Source: Actinorugispora endophytica (lineage in GTDB: Bacteria; Actinomycetota; Actinomycetes; Streptosporangiales; Streptosporangiaceae). Taken from it: a stretch of 64,000 bases of DNA. The DNA lies in contig NZ_SNYN01000002.1 in assembly GCF_004363075.1 (NCBI RefSeq), forward strand, positions 1 through 64,000, given 5' to 3'. Shown here piece after piece: positions 1 to 8,941 of this stretch; positions within the stretch are counted from its first letter, which is position 1; every line of letters starts with the position of its first letter. The notes under the pieces are model-generated. The model was not told the DNA's origin and ran no database searches. It saw only the letters and a program-made list of their open reading frames with translations. The position numbers and the translations under genes were made by a program.

Positions 1-267
1 CTGTCGGCCGGGCTGCCGCTCATCGAGGACGGGTCCCGGCCCTCCTCGATGAGCGGTGGCCAGCAGATGCGCAACCGCCCCGACCGGCCGGCCGGCCGGG
101 GCGGCCCCCGACACTCGATCCGGCCCCGACCTGCGGCTGTCCGACCTCGCCCCTCGTCGTCGAAGGCGTCGTCGGGCGCACCCGGCGACCGCAGCCCTTG
201 TTGTCAAGTGGCTGTCGCGACGAGGGCGGCGCTGAGGGCTTCGGCGGGGGTGGACGGTCCGCGGCTC
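1..267. other. Gene-free left edge
   Basis: I see no coding region with a credible start or family match here; the open frames are shadows of the GC-rich sequence. The stretch carries one clear hairpin (16-56) and a weaker one at about 192-214 (CAGCC/GGCTG arms around TTG-TTGT-CAA). It lies downstream of the P450 gene, which ends at 268, so it is probably intergenic or the 3' flank of a gene beyond the window. Confidence 0.5.
16..56. terminator. Hairpin, probable terminator
   Basis: Perfect 14-bp arms (CCGCTCATCGAGGA at 16-29 and its complement at 43-56) enclose a 13-base loop. No U-tract follows, which is usual for actinobacterial terminators. It may end transcription of an unseen gene to the left or of the P450 gene on the minus strand. 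Confidence 0.45.
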
Positions 268-1476
268 TCACCAGCGGACGGGGAGTTCGCGGGGGCCTCG
301 GACGAAGGTCTCCTCGCGCCACCGCACCCGGTGCGGCGGTCCGGCCAGGGCGAGTCCCGGCAGGCGCCGCGCCAGGGCCTCCAGGGCGGCCCGCAGCTGC
401 GTCCGGGCCAGCGCGGCGCCGACGCAGTGGTGGGCGCCGTGGCCGAAGCCGATGTGCGGGTTGTGCCCGCGTCCGATGTCCAGGGTGTCGGGGTCCTCGA
501 AGACGTCCGGGTCGCGGTTGGCGGCGGACAGCTCGACGATCACGGACTCCCCGGCGCGGACCGTCACCCCGCCGACGTCGGTGTCGGCGAGAGCGAAGCG
601 GGGGAACGAGCCGATGGACAGCAGCGGCACGTAGCGCAGGAGCTCCTCGACCGCTCCGGGGACCAGCCCCGGATCGGCGGCGAGCCGCGGGTAGTCGCCG
701 CCGCGCAGCAGCAGGTAGGTGAAGTTGGCGATCTGGCTCGCGGTCGTGTCGTGGCCCGCGATGAGCAGGGGCCGCAGCAGCGCCCGCAGGTCGGCCACCG
801 CGAGCCCGCCCTCCGGGCCGCGGACCCGGGCCAGCGCGCCGATCAGGTCGTCGGTGGGGTTCCCGGCGCGCTGGACGGCCAGGCCGAGCAGGTAGTCGTC
901 TACGTCGGCCAGCGCGCGTCCGATCGCCTCGGGGGACCGGCCGGAGGTGTCGACCAGGGTGTCGGTCCAGGACCGGAACCGGGGCCGGTCCGCCGACGGC
1001 ACGCCCAGCAGTTCGCAGATCACCTCGACGGGCAGCGGCAGCGCCAGGCGGTCGACCAGGTCGGCCGGGGAGCCGGCCGCGGCCATCTCCTCGACCAGCT
1101 CCTCGGCGATGCCTTGGATCCGGGGGCGCAGCGCCTCCACCCGCCTGGGGGTGAACACCCGGGCGACCAGGCCGCGCACCCGGGTGTGGTCGGGCGGGTC
1201 CAGCGCGGCGATGTTCGCGCCGACCGGGTCGACCGGTGTCATCCGGGGGACGCCGTCCGGGGCGATCCCGGCGCGTTCGGCGTCGCGGCCGAACCGCGGG
1301 CTGGACAGCACCAGCCGGGCGTCCTCGTGCCGGGTCACCAGCCAGGCGCCGCCGCCGAACGGCAGTCGGACGCGGACGGGGGACGCGGACCGGCGGAACG
1401 CGGCCAGCCGGGCGGAGGGGGTCAGCGGCTGCTCGTCGGGAAAGGGGAAGAGGGGGGCGGCGCTGTCCGAGGTCAT
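268..1476 (-). CDS. Cytochrome P450
   Basis: A 402-residue soluble P450, the usual length of a bacterial class I enzyme; it would use electrons from a separate ferredoxin and reductase to hydroxylate or otherwise oxidise a small molecule. The I-helix oxygen-binding motif AGHDTT is at about 240-245, the K-helix ExxR at about 278-281, and the heme loop FGHGAHHC with the thiolate Cys near 351. The ATG at 1476 has an AGGA about 9 bases upstream; longer in-frame extensions are ruled out by family length. No ferredoxin, reductase or biosynthetic genes adjoin it, so the substrate cannot be guessed. Confidence 0.93.
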   Translation of the reverse strand: MTSDSAAPLFPFPDEQPLTPSARLAAFRRSASPVRVRLPFGGGAWLVTRHEDARLVLSSPRFGRDAERAGIAPDGVPRMTPVDPVGANIAALDPPDHTRVRGLVARVFTPRRVEALRPRIQGIAEELVEEMAAAGSPADLVDRLALPLPVEVICELLGVPSADRPRFRSWTDTLVDTSGRSPEAIGRALADVDDYLLGLAVQRAGNPTDDLIGALARVRGPEGGLAVADLRALLRPLLIAGHDTTASQIANFTYLLLRGGDYPRLAADPGLVPGAVEELLRYVPLLSIGSFPRFALADTDVGGVTVRAGESVIVELSAANRDPDVFEDPDTLDIGRGHNPHIGFGHGAHHCVGAALARTQLRAALEALARRLPGLALAGPPHRVRWREETFVRGPRELPVRW

Positions 1477-1643
1477 GGGGGGTGTCCTGTTCGGTGCCGG
1501 GCGCCGGGGCGCGCTCTCCCGGTGACGGAGAGGCCCGGGGCAGGGTGGGGTGTCGCTGCCAGCCCAAGGTATCGGGAGGAGCGGCGGGGCGTCTGTCCTG
1601 GCGGGCACGGCGGCGGTCCCGTCGGGAGAGGGCCTCGGGCGGG

Positions 1644-1745
1644 TCAGCCGAAGGAGCTGAGAAGCAGCAGGAGAAGGGCGGTCAACGCGACCGAGACCAG
1701 GATCGACAGGAAGCAGCCGAGACGGCTGCTGAAGAAGACGAACAC
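1644..1745 (-). CDS. 33-residue hydrophobic membrane peptide
   Basis: A GTG at 1745 preceded by GAGG (6-base spacing) opens a 33-codon frame to a TGA at 1644. The product begins with VFVFF then SSRLGC and continues as one hydrophobic stretch rich in Leu, Val and Ser, ending in SSFG: one predicted membrane span with almost no soluble part. Peptides of this layout (FFSNRLGC-like start, single span) are common and usually unannotated in actinomycetes; I know no function for them. It sits alone between the P450 and the His-rich protein gene on the same strand. Confidence 0.6.
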   Translation of the reverse strand: MFVFFSSRLGCFLSILVSVALTALLLLLLSSFG

Positions 1746-1883
1746 GATGCCTCGCCGGGCTTCTCGGAGGTCGGGTCGGGCTGGGGCGGCCGGGCGGATC
1801 CCCTGGTGTCCCGGCCGGAGACGTCCAACGATTCGGCCGGGTGGTCCTTCCCGGCCGTCGCCGGTCGGTGAGGACCAGGGAAT

Positions 1884-1935
1884 CCCGCACGACCTCCGAA
1901 AAGGCCGGTAGCGGCCTTTTCGGAGGTCGTGCGGG
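1884..1935. terminator. 24-bp perfect hairpin
   Basis: An uninterrupted 24-bp stem (1884-1907 pairing with 1912-1935) closes a GTAG loop. It lies 3' of the His/Gly-rich gene (minus strand, ending 2064) and is much longer than a typical terminator. The rest of the gap between 1746 and 2063 shows no gene; a partial third copy of the stem sequence (TCTCGGAGGTCGG) lies near 1761-1775. Confidence 0.6.
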
Positions 1936-2063
1936 CCCGCGTCGGCATGTCGCCGCGGGGCTGGGCCGTCGGGCCGGGCCGCAGCCCGGGGCGGGGGTCG
2001 TGAGCCGCCCGCCCCGGGCGCGGTCCCGGGCCGACAGCCCGGGGCGCTCGTTCCGCCGATCCC

Positions 2064-2756
2064 CTATGAGCAGTGCCTGAAGACGCTCACGCCGGACAGC
2101 TCGTCGTTGCCGACACCCCTGTAGGGGAAGTTGCCGGCCCTGTTCTTCGGGAAGAACGCCGAGGGCCGTGTGCCGGGGTCGTGGGCGTGGAAGAACCCGC
2201 AGAAGCCGAATGAGCCCCACGCGCTCGCCTCGTCGTTGAACCGGGCGGGAACGTAGTAGAGGCCGGGCTCGACGAAGTAGAGCTCCCAGCCGCGGCGCTG
2301 CGCCCGCGAACCCCAGGGGCCGTGCTCCGTCACCACCACGTAACGGGTTTCGTGGCCGTCCCCGTGACCGTGTCCGTGTCCGTAGCCGTCCCCGTGTCCG
2401 TGGCCGTCCCCGTGACCATGTCCGTGTCCGTGACCGTCCCCGTGGCCGTCATCGCAGCCGTGGCCGCCCCCGTGTCCGTGGCCGCCCCCGTGGCCGTAGC
2501 CATCCCCGTGGCCACCCCCGTGGCCGTAGCCGCACCCGTCCGGACCGCGCCCCTGGGAACGCTCCGAGGCGCTCTCGTCAATGCGTTGCAGGCACTCCGC
2601 CCCTTCTTGGCTGCCCGCCTTGGGCGCGAAGACCACCGCGCAGCCGGGAAGGGTCACCGGCTCGGGCTGTTCGGCCGCCGCGACGGTGCTGGTTCCGCTG
2701 ACCGCGAGGGCCGTTGCGAAGACCCCGGCGAAGGCGGCTCTGGTGAGACGACACAT
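2064..2756 (-). CDS. Secreted His/Gly-rich protein with crystallin-like C-terminus
   Basis: 230 residues. A signal peptide is evident (MCRLTRAAFAGVF..., hydrophobic to about 26, AAA|E cleavage). Residues 76-136 are an almost pure Gly-His-Asp repeat (GHGDG, GHGGG), expected to bind Zn, Ni or Cu. The C-terminal 70 residues (YFVEPGLYYVPA, NFPYRGVGNDELSGVSVFRHC) resemble the beta/gamma-crystallin-like fold of secreted peptidase inhibitor I36 proteins, with paired cysteines. A GGGGGA lies about 8 bases before the ATG. Its extracellular role, metal sequestration or inhibition, is inferred. Codons of the repeat are nearly uniform, so the DNA is also repetitive. Confidence 0.7.
   Translation of the reverse strand: MCRLTRAAFAGVFATALAVSGTSTVAAAEQPEPVTLPGCAVVFAPKAGSQEGAECLQRIDESASERSQGRGPDGCGYGHGGGHGDGYGHGGGHGHGGGHGCDDGHGDGHGHGHGHGDGHGHGDGYGHGHGHGDGHETRYVVVTEHGPWGSRAQRRGWELYFVEPGLYYVPARFNDEASAWGSFGFCGFFHAHDPGTRPSAFFPKNRAGNFPYRGVGNDELSGVSVFRHCS
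2349..2531 (-). repeat. Tandem GHG/DGHG-encoding repeat
   Basis: Short tandem units of 6 and 12 bases (variants of CCGTGTCCGTGG on the plus strand) encode the His/Gly-rich tract of the secreted protein. Such tracts can expand or contract by replication slippage, so copy number may vary between strains. Confidence 0.8.
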
Positions 2757-2841
2757 GATTTCCCCCGATTGTCGCTCCTTACGGTAGCCATATGATTACA
2801 TATAGTGGTTGGAAGTGCACCCCTCCGACCCGGGGGCGGCG

Positions 2842-3672
2842 TCAGGGGAGGCGGGGGAGGCGACCGGCCCCCGGCGCCGGTGCGGCGCGGTTCGCGGCGG
2901 CCTCGAGCCCGTCCAGCAGAAGGACGAGCCCGGCCTCGAAGGTCTCCCGGGCCTCCTGCTCCAGGTACGGCGTGGTCTCGTCCTCGTTTCGGAACCCTCC
3001 CCGGGCCTCGAGCCAGGCCACCGCCGGAAACCGCTCGGCGAAGTCGGGGGCGACCTCCGTCAGCAGGGCCGAGCGGGTGTACCACCACTCCTCCTCCGAC
3101 ACCCCGGTCGCTTTCGGGGCCTGCCACGTCTCCGCGATCGTGCTCGCGGTGCCGCGTACGAAGTGCAGCAGGGTCCCGACGGCGCGCCGCAGCATCCGGG
3201 CCTCCAGGCCGGTCGGGCGCAGGACGCGCACCGCGGTGTCGAGCATGACGTACTCGTTGGGTCCCAGCACCGACCGCGCCTGCGACACCTGGAGCAGCCA
3301 CGGGTGCCGCAGGTAGAACGCCCAGAGGTCCGCGGCCCAGGACGACGCCGCGGCCCGCCAGTCCGCGTCCGGGTCGTAGTCGGCGGGCAGTTCCGCGAGG
3401 GCCTGGTCGTACATCAGGTCGACCAGCTCGCTCTTGCTCTGGACGTAGGTGTAGAGGGCCATGCCGGTGCGTCCGAGCCGCTCGCCCACCGCCCGCATGG
3501 ACAGCGCGGCCATCCCCTCCTCGTCGGCGACGGCGATCGCCGCGTCCACGATCGCGTCCACGCTCAGTCCGGGTTTGGGTCCCGGGCCGGTCCGCGCCCC
3601 GCCGGCCTCCGGCGCGCGCCACAGCAGGGCCATCGAACGGCGTGCGTCGCCCTGTCCGGCGAAGACGGCCAC
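2842..3672 (-). CDS. TetR-family regulator
   Basis: About 276 residues. An N-terminal HTH (SVDAIVDAAIAVADEEG then MRAVGERLGRTGMALYTYV) is followed by a TetR_C-type ligand-binding domain (DWRAAASSWAADLWAFYLRHPWL). I chose the GTG at 3672 because AAGGAG is correctly spaced before it; a TTG at 3678 and an ATG at 3633 are alternatives. It is divergent from the UvrA2 gene with a 74-bp gap holding a dyad, so it probably represses that gene and itself and responds to the compound the UvrA2 protein protects against. Confidence 0.88.
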   Translation of the reverse strand: MAVFAGQGDARRSMALLWRAPEAGGARTGPGPKPGLSVDAIVDAAIAVADEEGMAALSMRAVGERLGRTGMALYTYVQSKSELVDLMYDQALAELPADYDPDADWRAAASSWAADLWAFYLRHPWLLQVSQARSVLGPNEYVMLDTAVRVLRPTGLEARMLRRAVGTLLHFVRGTASTIAETWQAPKATGVSEEEWWYTRSALLTEVAPDFAERFPAVAWLEARGGFRNEDETTPYLEQEARETFEAGLVLLLDGLEAAANRAAPAPGAGRLPRLP

Positions 3673-3689
3673 TTGCAACTCCTTGTGAC

Positions 3690-3720
3690 ATAAAGTAACT
3701 TGTCCGAGCTATCACTTTAT
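3690..3720. promoter_or_regulatory. Candidate TetR operator
   Basis: An AT-rich inverted repeat (ATAAAGT at 3690-3696, ACTTTAT at 3714-3720, 17 bases between) sits in the divergent gap. A compact palindrome AAGTAACTT lies within it at 3693-3701. Position and symmetry suit autoregulation by the adjacent TetR protein. Confidence 0.5.
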
Positions 3721-3746
3721 ACCTTAAAGAAATCAGGAGAGGCGGC

Positions 3747-6044
3747 ATGGACCCCCTGCCCCCCAGCGGCCGACGCTCCCCCGCGGACAGCCACGACGTC
3801 ATCGAGGTCCGCGGCGCCAGGGAGAACAACCTGGCCGATGTCTCACTGGACATCCCCAAGCGCAGGCTCACCGTCTTCACCGGTGTCTCGGGTTCGGGGA
3901 AGTCCTCCCTCGTCTTCGGCACCATCGCGGCGGAGTCGCAGCGCCTGATCAACGAGACCTACACGGCCTTCGTCCAGTCGTTCATGCCGAGCCTGGGCCG
4001 CCCCGACGTCGACGCGCTGCGCAACCTGAGCGCGGCGATCGTCGTGGACCAGGAGCGGATGGGCGCGAACTCCCGGTCCACGGTCGGCACGGCGACCGAC
4101 GCCCACACGATGCTGCGGATCATCTTCAGCAGGCTCGGCACCCCGCACGTCGGCACGTCGACCGCGTTCAGCTTCAACAGCGTCGAGGGCATGTGCCCCG
4201 CGTGCGAAGGGCTTGGCAGGGTCTCGGACATCGACGTCGGCCAGCTCGTGGACGTCGAGCGCTCCCTCAAGGAAGGGGCGATCACCGTCCCGGGCTTCGC
4301 CGTGGACTCGTGGTACTGGCAGAGCCTGGCCCTGTCCGGGCTGGTTGACCCCGACGCCAAGCTGAAGGACTACACCCCCCGGCAGTGGGAGGACTTCCTC
4401 CACAAGCCCGCCACCAAGGTCAAGATCGGCACCACCAACGTCACCTACGAAGGGCTCGTGGTGAAGGTGCGGCGGCTCTACCTCTCCAAGGACCGGGAGT
4501 CGATGCAGTCCCACGTCCGGGAGTTCGTGGACCGGGCCGTGGTGTTCACCCGCTGCGGGGCGTGCGGCGGCGGCAGGCTCAACCCCGCCGCGCTGGCCTC
4601 CAGGATCAACGGCCGCAACATCGCGGAGTGCTCGGCCATGCAGATCAGCGACCTGGCCGGGTTCGTCCGGGGCATCGAGGACGCGTCGGTGGGGCCGCTG
4701 CTGGCATCCCTGCGCAACACCCTGGACTCGCTGGTGGAGATCGGCCTGGGATACCTGAGCCTGGACCGCGAGTCCGGCACCCTGTCGGGGGGCGAGGCCC
4801 AGCGGGTGAAGATGATCCGGCACCTCGGCTCCAGCCTGACCGACATCACCTACGTCTTCGACGAGCCCACGGTCGGGCTGCACCCGCACGACATCCAGCG
4901 GATGAACGGCCTGCTGCTGCGCCTGCGCGACAAGGGGAACACGGTCCTGGTCGTCGAGCACAAGCCCGAGACGATCGAGATCGCCGACCACGTGGTCGAC
5001 CTGGGGCCGGGGGCGGGCCCGGCCGGAGGACGGGTGTGCTTCACCGGCGACGTGGCCGGGCTGCGGGCCTCCGACTCGCTGACCGGGCGCCACCTGGACC
5101 ACCGGGCCCGGCTGCGCGAGCGGGTGCGCGAGCCGCGCGGGCACCTGTCGATCACCGGCGCCAACCTGCACAACCTCAAGGACGTGAGCGTCGACATCCC
5201 GCTCGGCGTGCTGACCGTGGTCACCGGCGTCGCCGGGTCGGGCAAGAGCTCGCTGATCCACGGCTCGCTCCCCGGCCGGGAGGGCGTGGTCGTGGTCGAC
5301 CAGTCCGCGATCCGGGGGTCCCGCCGCAGCAACCCGGCCACCTACACCGGGCTGCTGGACCCGATCCGCACCGCCTTCGCCAAGGCCAACGGGGTCAAGG
5401 CCGCCCTGTTCAGCGCGAACTCCGAAGGCGCCTGCCCGAACTGCAAGGGCATCGGCCTGGTCTACACGGACCTGGCCATGATGGCCGGGGTGGCGTCGGT
5501 CTGCGAGCAGTGCGAGGGCAGGCGGTTCACGTCCGAGGTGCTCACCCACACGCTGCGCGGCAAGGACATCAGCGAGGTCCTCGCCATGTCGGTGGCCGAG
5601 GCCCGCGACTTCTTCACCTCCGGGCAGGCCAAGGCGATCCTGGGGCGGCTCTCCGACGTGGGCCTGGGCTACCTGGGACTGGGGCAGCCCCTCACCACCC
5701 TGTCGGGGGGCGAGCGGCAGCGGCTCAAGCTGGCCATCCGCATGGCGGAGAAGGCCACGACCTACGTGCTGGACGAGCCGACCACCGGCCTGCACCTCGC
5801 CGACGTGGACCAGCTCCTGGCCCTGCTGGACAAGCTCATCGACGACGGCAACACGGTCGTCGTCATCGAGCACCACCAGGCCGTGATGGCGCACGCCGAC
5901 TGGCTCATCGACCTCGGCCCGGGCGCGGGCCAGGACGGCGGCCGGGTCGTGTTCACCGGAACCCCCGCCGACCTCGTCTCCCAGGGGGGCTCGCTCACCG
6001 CCGAGCACCTGCGCGCCTACCTCAAGGAGTCCGGCCCGCGCTGA
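3747..6044 (+). CDS. UvrA-like ABC protein (class II UvrA, drug-resistance type)
   Basis: 765 residues, well short of repair UvrA (about 950), consistent with the UvrA2/DrrC group that lacks or shortens the UvrB-binding region. Two ABC units are visible: Walker [10 protein letters not shown] (about 45-53) and GVAGSGKSS (about 495), signatures [11 protein letters not shown] and [11 protein letters not shown], and Walker [10 protein letters not shown] and DEPTTGLHL. Zinc-finger cysteine pairs (CPACEG, CGACGGG, CPNCKG, CEQCEG) are present. These proteins are linked to tolerance of DNA-binding antibiotics. AGGAGAGG precedes the ATG. Its TetR partner suggests drug induction rather than SOS control. 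Confidence 0.9.
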   Translation: MDPLPPSGRRSPADSHDVIEVRGARENNLADVSLDIPKRRLTVFTGVSGSGKSSLVFGTIAAESQRLINETYTAFVQSFMPSLGRPDVDALRNLSAAIVVDQERMGANSRSTVGTATDAHTMLRIIFSRLGTPHVGTSTAFSFNSVEGMCPACEGLGRVSDIDVGQLVDVERSLKEGAITVPGFAVDSWYWQSLALSGLVDPDAKLKDYTPRQWEDFLHKPATKVKIGTTNVTYEGLVVKVRRLYLSKDRESMQSHVREFVDRAVVFTRCGACGGGRLNPAALASRINGRNIAECSAMQISDLAGFVRGIEDASVGPLLASLRNTLDSLVEIGLGYLSLDRESGTLSGGEAQRVKMIRHLGSSLTDITYVFDEPTVGLHPHDIQRMNGLLLRLRDKGNTVLVVEHKPETIEIADHVVDLGPGAGPAGGRVCFTGDVAGLRASDSLTGRHLDHRARLRERVREPRGHLSITGANLHNLKDVSVDIPLGVLTVVTGVAGSGKSSLIHGSLPGREGVVVVDQSAIRGSRRSNPATYTGLLDPIRTAFAKANGVKAALFSANSEGACPNCKGIGLVYTDLAMMAGVASVCEQCEGRRFTSEVLTHTLRGKDISEVLAMSVAEARDFFTSGQAKAILGRLSDVGLGYLGLGQPLTTLSGGERQRLKLAIRMAEKATTYVLDEPTTGLHLADVDQLLALLDKLIDDGNTVVVIEHHQAVMAHADWLIDLGPGAGQDGGRVVFTGTPADLVSQGGSLTAEHLRAYLKESGPR

Positions 6045-6159
6045 CCCCGGACGGCGCCCGCTCCCCGGTCCGGAGGCCGGGGAGCGGCGGCGCCGAGGCC
6101 GCCGAGGGGCGCGCGGTTAGACTCGGCCCGACGAGACACATCGGCGAGGCGGGGGCGCG

Positions 6160-7476
6160 ATGACGGGCTGGGTCGACCACGCGGTGTGGTGGCACGTGTA
6201 CCCTCTGGGGTTCACCGGGGCGCCCGGAAGCGCCCCCGCGCCGGGGGAGCCTCCGGTCCCCCGGCTGGGGGCGCTGGAGCCGTGGCTGGACTACGCCGTG
6301 GAGCTGGGCTGCTCGGGACTGGCCCTGGGGCCGGTGTTCGCCTCCTCCACGCACGGATACGACACCGTCGACCACTACCGCGTCGATCCGCGCCTGGGCA
6401 CCGGCGCGGACTTCGACCGGCTGGTCGCCGCGGCCCGGAGCCGGGGCCTGCGCGTCCTGCTGGACGGGGTGTTCAACCACGTGGGCCGCGCCTTCCCCCG
6501 GTTCGCCGAGGCCGTGGAGCGGGGTCCCGGCTCCGAGGCGGCCCGCTGGTTCCGGCACGTGCCCGGAGGCGGCCCCGCCGACTACGAGGTCTTCGAGGGC
6601 CACCACGCGCTGCCGCTGCTCGACCACGCGGAGCCCGGGGTCGGCGACCACGTCGCCGACGTCATGGGGCACTGGCTGGACCGCGGCGCCTCGGGCTGGC
6701 GGCTGGACGCCGCCTACGCGGTGCCGCCGCGCTTCTGGCGCTCGGTGCTGCCCCGGGTCCGGGCCCGCCACCCCGACGCGTGGTTCGTCGGCGAGGTCAT
6801 CCACGGCGACTACGCTGGCTACGCCGCGGACAGCACCCTGGACTCGCTCACCCAGTACGAGCTGTGGAAGGCGCTGCGCGGCTCGGTCGAGGACGCCAAC
6901 CTGTTCGAGCTGGCCTGGGCCCTCAAGCGGCACAACGCCTTCACCGAGGCGTTCACCCCTCTGACCTTCGCCGGGAACCACGACGTGACGCGGCTGGCCA
7001 GCGCCCTCACCGACACCCGCCACATCGGCCACGTGCTGGCCGTGCTGTTCTCCGTGGCCGGGGTCCCCGCCGTCTACTACGGCGACGAGCAGGCCTACCG
7101 GGGGGTCAAGGAGGAGCGCGAGGGCGGCGACGACGACGTGCGGCCCGCCTTCCCGGCCGGACCCGGCGAACTGGCCCCCTGGGGCGCCGAGGTGTTCCGG
7201 ACGCACCGCGACCTCATCGGGATGCGCCGGCGCAACCCCTGGCTGGTGCGCGCCCGCACCGAGGTCCTCCACCTGGACAACCGCGCCATGGCGCTGCGCT
7301 GCGCCGCCGACGGCCCCGCCGGGCCGGTGATGGTGCTGCTGAACCTGGACGACGCCCCGGTCCGGTTCCCCCTGGACGGCCCGCTGCCGCCGGTCGCGGT
7401 GCGCGGCGGGGGCCCGGCCGCCGCGGACCCGCGCGAGGTCCCCGGCCACGGCTGGACCGTCCTGTCCCCGGACTGA
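6160..7476 (+). CDS. GH13 alpha-amylase family enzyme
   Basis: 438 residues, a compact GH13 (beta/alpha)8 glycosidase. Conserved regions: DGVFNH at 102-107, RLDA with the nucleophile Asp183, the acid/base Glu212 in GEV, and NHD at 273-275. No signal peptide, so it is cytoplasmic and probably acts on imported malto- or other alpha-glucosides. The short domain B and lack of accessory domains leave substrate specificity open. It stands alone after the UvrA2 gene. Confidence 0.85.
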   Translation: MTGWVDHAVWWHVYPLGFTGAPGSAPAPGEPPVPRLGALEPWLDYAVELGCSGLALGPVFASSTHGYDTVDHYRVDPRLGTGADFDRLVAAARSRGLRVLLDGVFNHVGRAFPRFAEAVERGPGSEAARWFRHVPGGGPADYEVFEGHHALPLLDHAEPGVGDHVADVMGHWLDRGASGWRLDAAYAVPPRFWRSVLPRVRARHPDAWFVGEVIHGDYAGYAADSTLDSLTQYELWKALRGSVEDANLFELAWALKRHNAFTEAFTPLTFAGNHDVTRLASALTDTRHIGHVLAVLFSVAGVPAVYYGDEQAYRGVKEEREGGDDDVRPAFPAGPGELAPWGAEVFRTHRDLIGMRRRNPWLVRARTEVLHLDNRAMALRCAADGPAGPVMVLLNLDDAPVRFPLDGPLPPVAVRGGGPAAADPREVPGHGWTVLSPD

Positions 7477-7674
7477 TTCCGCGGGTCCACGGCAGGAGAA
7501 ACCGCGCGGCAGGCCGTCGCGGCTTCCCTCGTGTTGCTCCCGCCGATGGCGGGCCCCGGGGCGACACTGGCGGAGGAGGAACCATGGCCGCGCGAACGGC
7601 GAAGCGGGTTCTGGGCACGGCGGTAGCGTGCGGAACCCCGCGCCGGGCGCGAATCTCGCTGGTGAGGACATCCG

Positions 7675-8166
7675 ATGGACTGGAACGCGATCCTGCTGCC
7701 AAGCGCGCCGACACTGGAACTCGTCGTGCGCGGAAGTATCACCTTCCTGTCGTTGATGCTGCTGCTCCGACTCGTCGGCCAGCGGGAGGCCGGGGGCCTC
7801 GGGATCACGGACCTGCTCGTGGTCGTGCTGGTCACCGACGCGGCCGGAGCAGGCATGACCGGCGACTCCAACACGGTCGCCGACGGTCTGGTGCTGACGG
7901 TCACCATGCTCTTCTGGAGCGTCGCGCTCGACGCGGCCGCCTACTGCTGGCCGGGTTTCGCCCGCGTCGTCAAGGCCCGGCCGCGGCCGCTCATCCGGGA
8001 CGGGCGACTCAACCGCCGGGTGATGCGGCGCGAGTTCATGTCGGAGCAGGAGGTGCTCTCCCAGCTGCGGCTGCACGGCATCTCCGACCCCGCCTCGGTC
8101 GCCCGCGCCTACCTGGAGCCCAACGGGATGGTCAGCATCATCCCCGGGGAGGGCACGCGCACCTGA
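7675..8166 (+). CDS. DUF421 (YetF-type) membrane protein
   Basis: 163 residues. Three hydrophobic spans lie in the first 90 residues (about 15-33, 43-60, 68-88), followed by the soluble DUF421 core (RPRPLIRDGRLNRRVMRREFMSEQEVLSQLRLHGI). Family members are membrane proteins of unsettled function, one of them tied to sporulation in bacilli. GAGGA precedes the ATG. The preceding 198 bp (7477-7674) shows no convincing gene. Confidence 0.85.
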   Translation: MDWNAILLPSAPTLELVVRGSITFLSLMLLLRLVGQREAGGLGITDLLVVVLVTDAAGAGMTGDSNTVADGLVLTVTMLFWSVALDAAAYCWPGFARVVKARPRPLIRDGRLNRRVMRREFMSEQEVLSQLRLHGISDPASVARAYLEPNGMVSIIPGEGTRT

Positions 8167-8270
8167 CCCGCCCGGACCGTCGACCACGCGACCGCCCGGA
8201 CCACGGATCCGACGCGTGGGACGTCGGCGTCAGGACCACCGGCGGGACCCGTGCGGCGACCGCGAGCCGG

Positions 8271-8867
8271 TCACCGGGGCAGCAGGTGGGCGAGGGCGTC
8301 ATCGGGGGCCGGGTAGGGGCGCTCCTCGGGGAGGAGGCGGGCGGCGGCGGCCAGGTCGCCGCCGCGCACCAGGGCGCGGACCTCGCGCGCCAGCGGGGTC
8401 CGGTCGGTGACGGAGACGATCCACTCGTCGGCGTACCGGTGCGCGGCCTCGCCCGACAGGCCGAGCTGGAGGGAGCGGTACGGCAGCGGACGCAGCCGCA
8501 GGTCGCGTTCGGGGTCCCACTGGACGCGGGCCGGGGAGCGTTCCAGCCGGTCCTTCCAGGCGGCCCGGTCCGGGTGGGCGCCGCGCTCGTAGTGCGAGAG
8601 GCACGCGCGGCGCAGCGCCCACTCGAACCCCGCGCGGGTGATCTCGACGGCCAGGACGGTCTCCTGGTCCCGCGCGGCGCCCCAGTCGCAGCGGTGCATC
8701 ATCCACAGGAACGACGGCTTGACCCACGTCATCCGGTTCCGCCGCCAGGAGGCCGGGAAGCGGCCGTCGCGGGCCGCGGGGAGGCCGATGCCCGGAGAGT
8801 ACGCCTGGTAGACGGTGACGGTGGACTCGGTGTGGAGCGCGCGGATCCGGCGCTCGGGCTCTTCCAT
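8271..8867 (-). CDS. DUF4291 protein
   Basis: 198 residues from the ATG at 8867. The family hallmarks are clear: RALHTESTVTVYQAYSP, then RMTWVKPSFLWMMHR, QETVLAVEITRAGFEWALR. DUF4291 proteins are soluble and of unknown biochemical function. No strong ribosome-binding site precedes this start; a longer in-frame version from 8945 would add a proline-rich tail typical of shadow translation. The gene follows the two-component system on the same strand. Confidence 0.85.
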   Translation of the reverse strand: MEEPERRIRALHTESTVTVYQAYSPGIGLPAARDGRFPASWRRNRMTWVKPSFLWMMHRCDWGAARDQETVLAVEITRAGFEWALRRACLSHYERGAHPDRAAWKDRLERSPARVQWDPERDLRLRPLPYRSLQLGLSGEAAHRYADEWIVSVTDRTPLAREVRALVRGGDLAAAARLLPEERPYPAPDDALAHLLPR

Positions 8868-8941
8868 GGGGACCAGGATGGGGGAGGCGGTCGGGGGACG
8901 GCCACCGGTTTTCGGGCCCGGGGCGGCGGGCGGGGCCGCCG

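Noticed and set aside
2330-2581. Repetitive frames over the GHGDG tract and possible CRISPR-like array
   Set aside because: Units are 6-12 bp with no unique spacers; they encode the His/Gly repeat of a secreted protein.
7584-7674. ATG with strong GGAGGAGGAA before the DUF421 gene
   Set aside because: The frame continues through DUF421 in a different frame, with Arg-rich composition and no family; probably chance or a leader.
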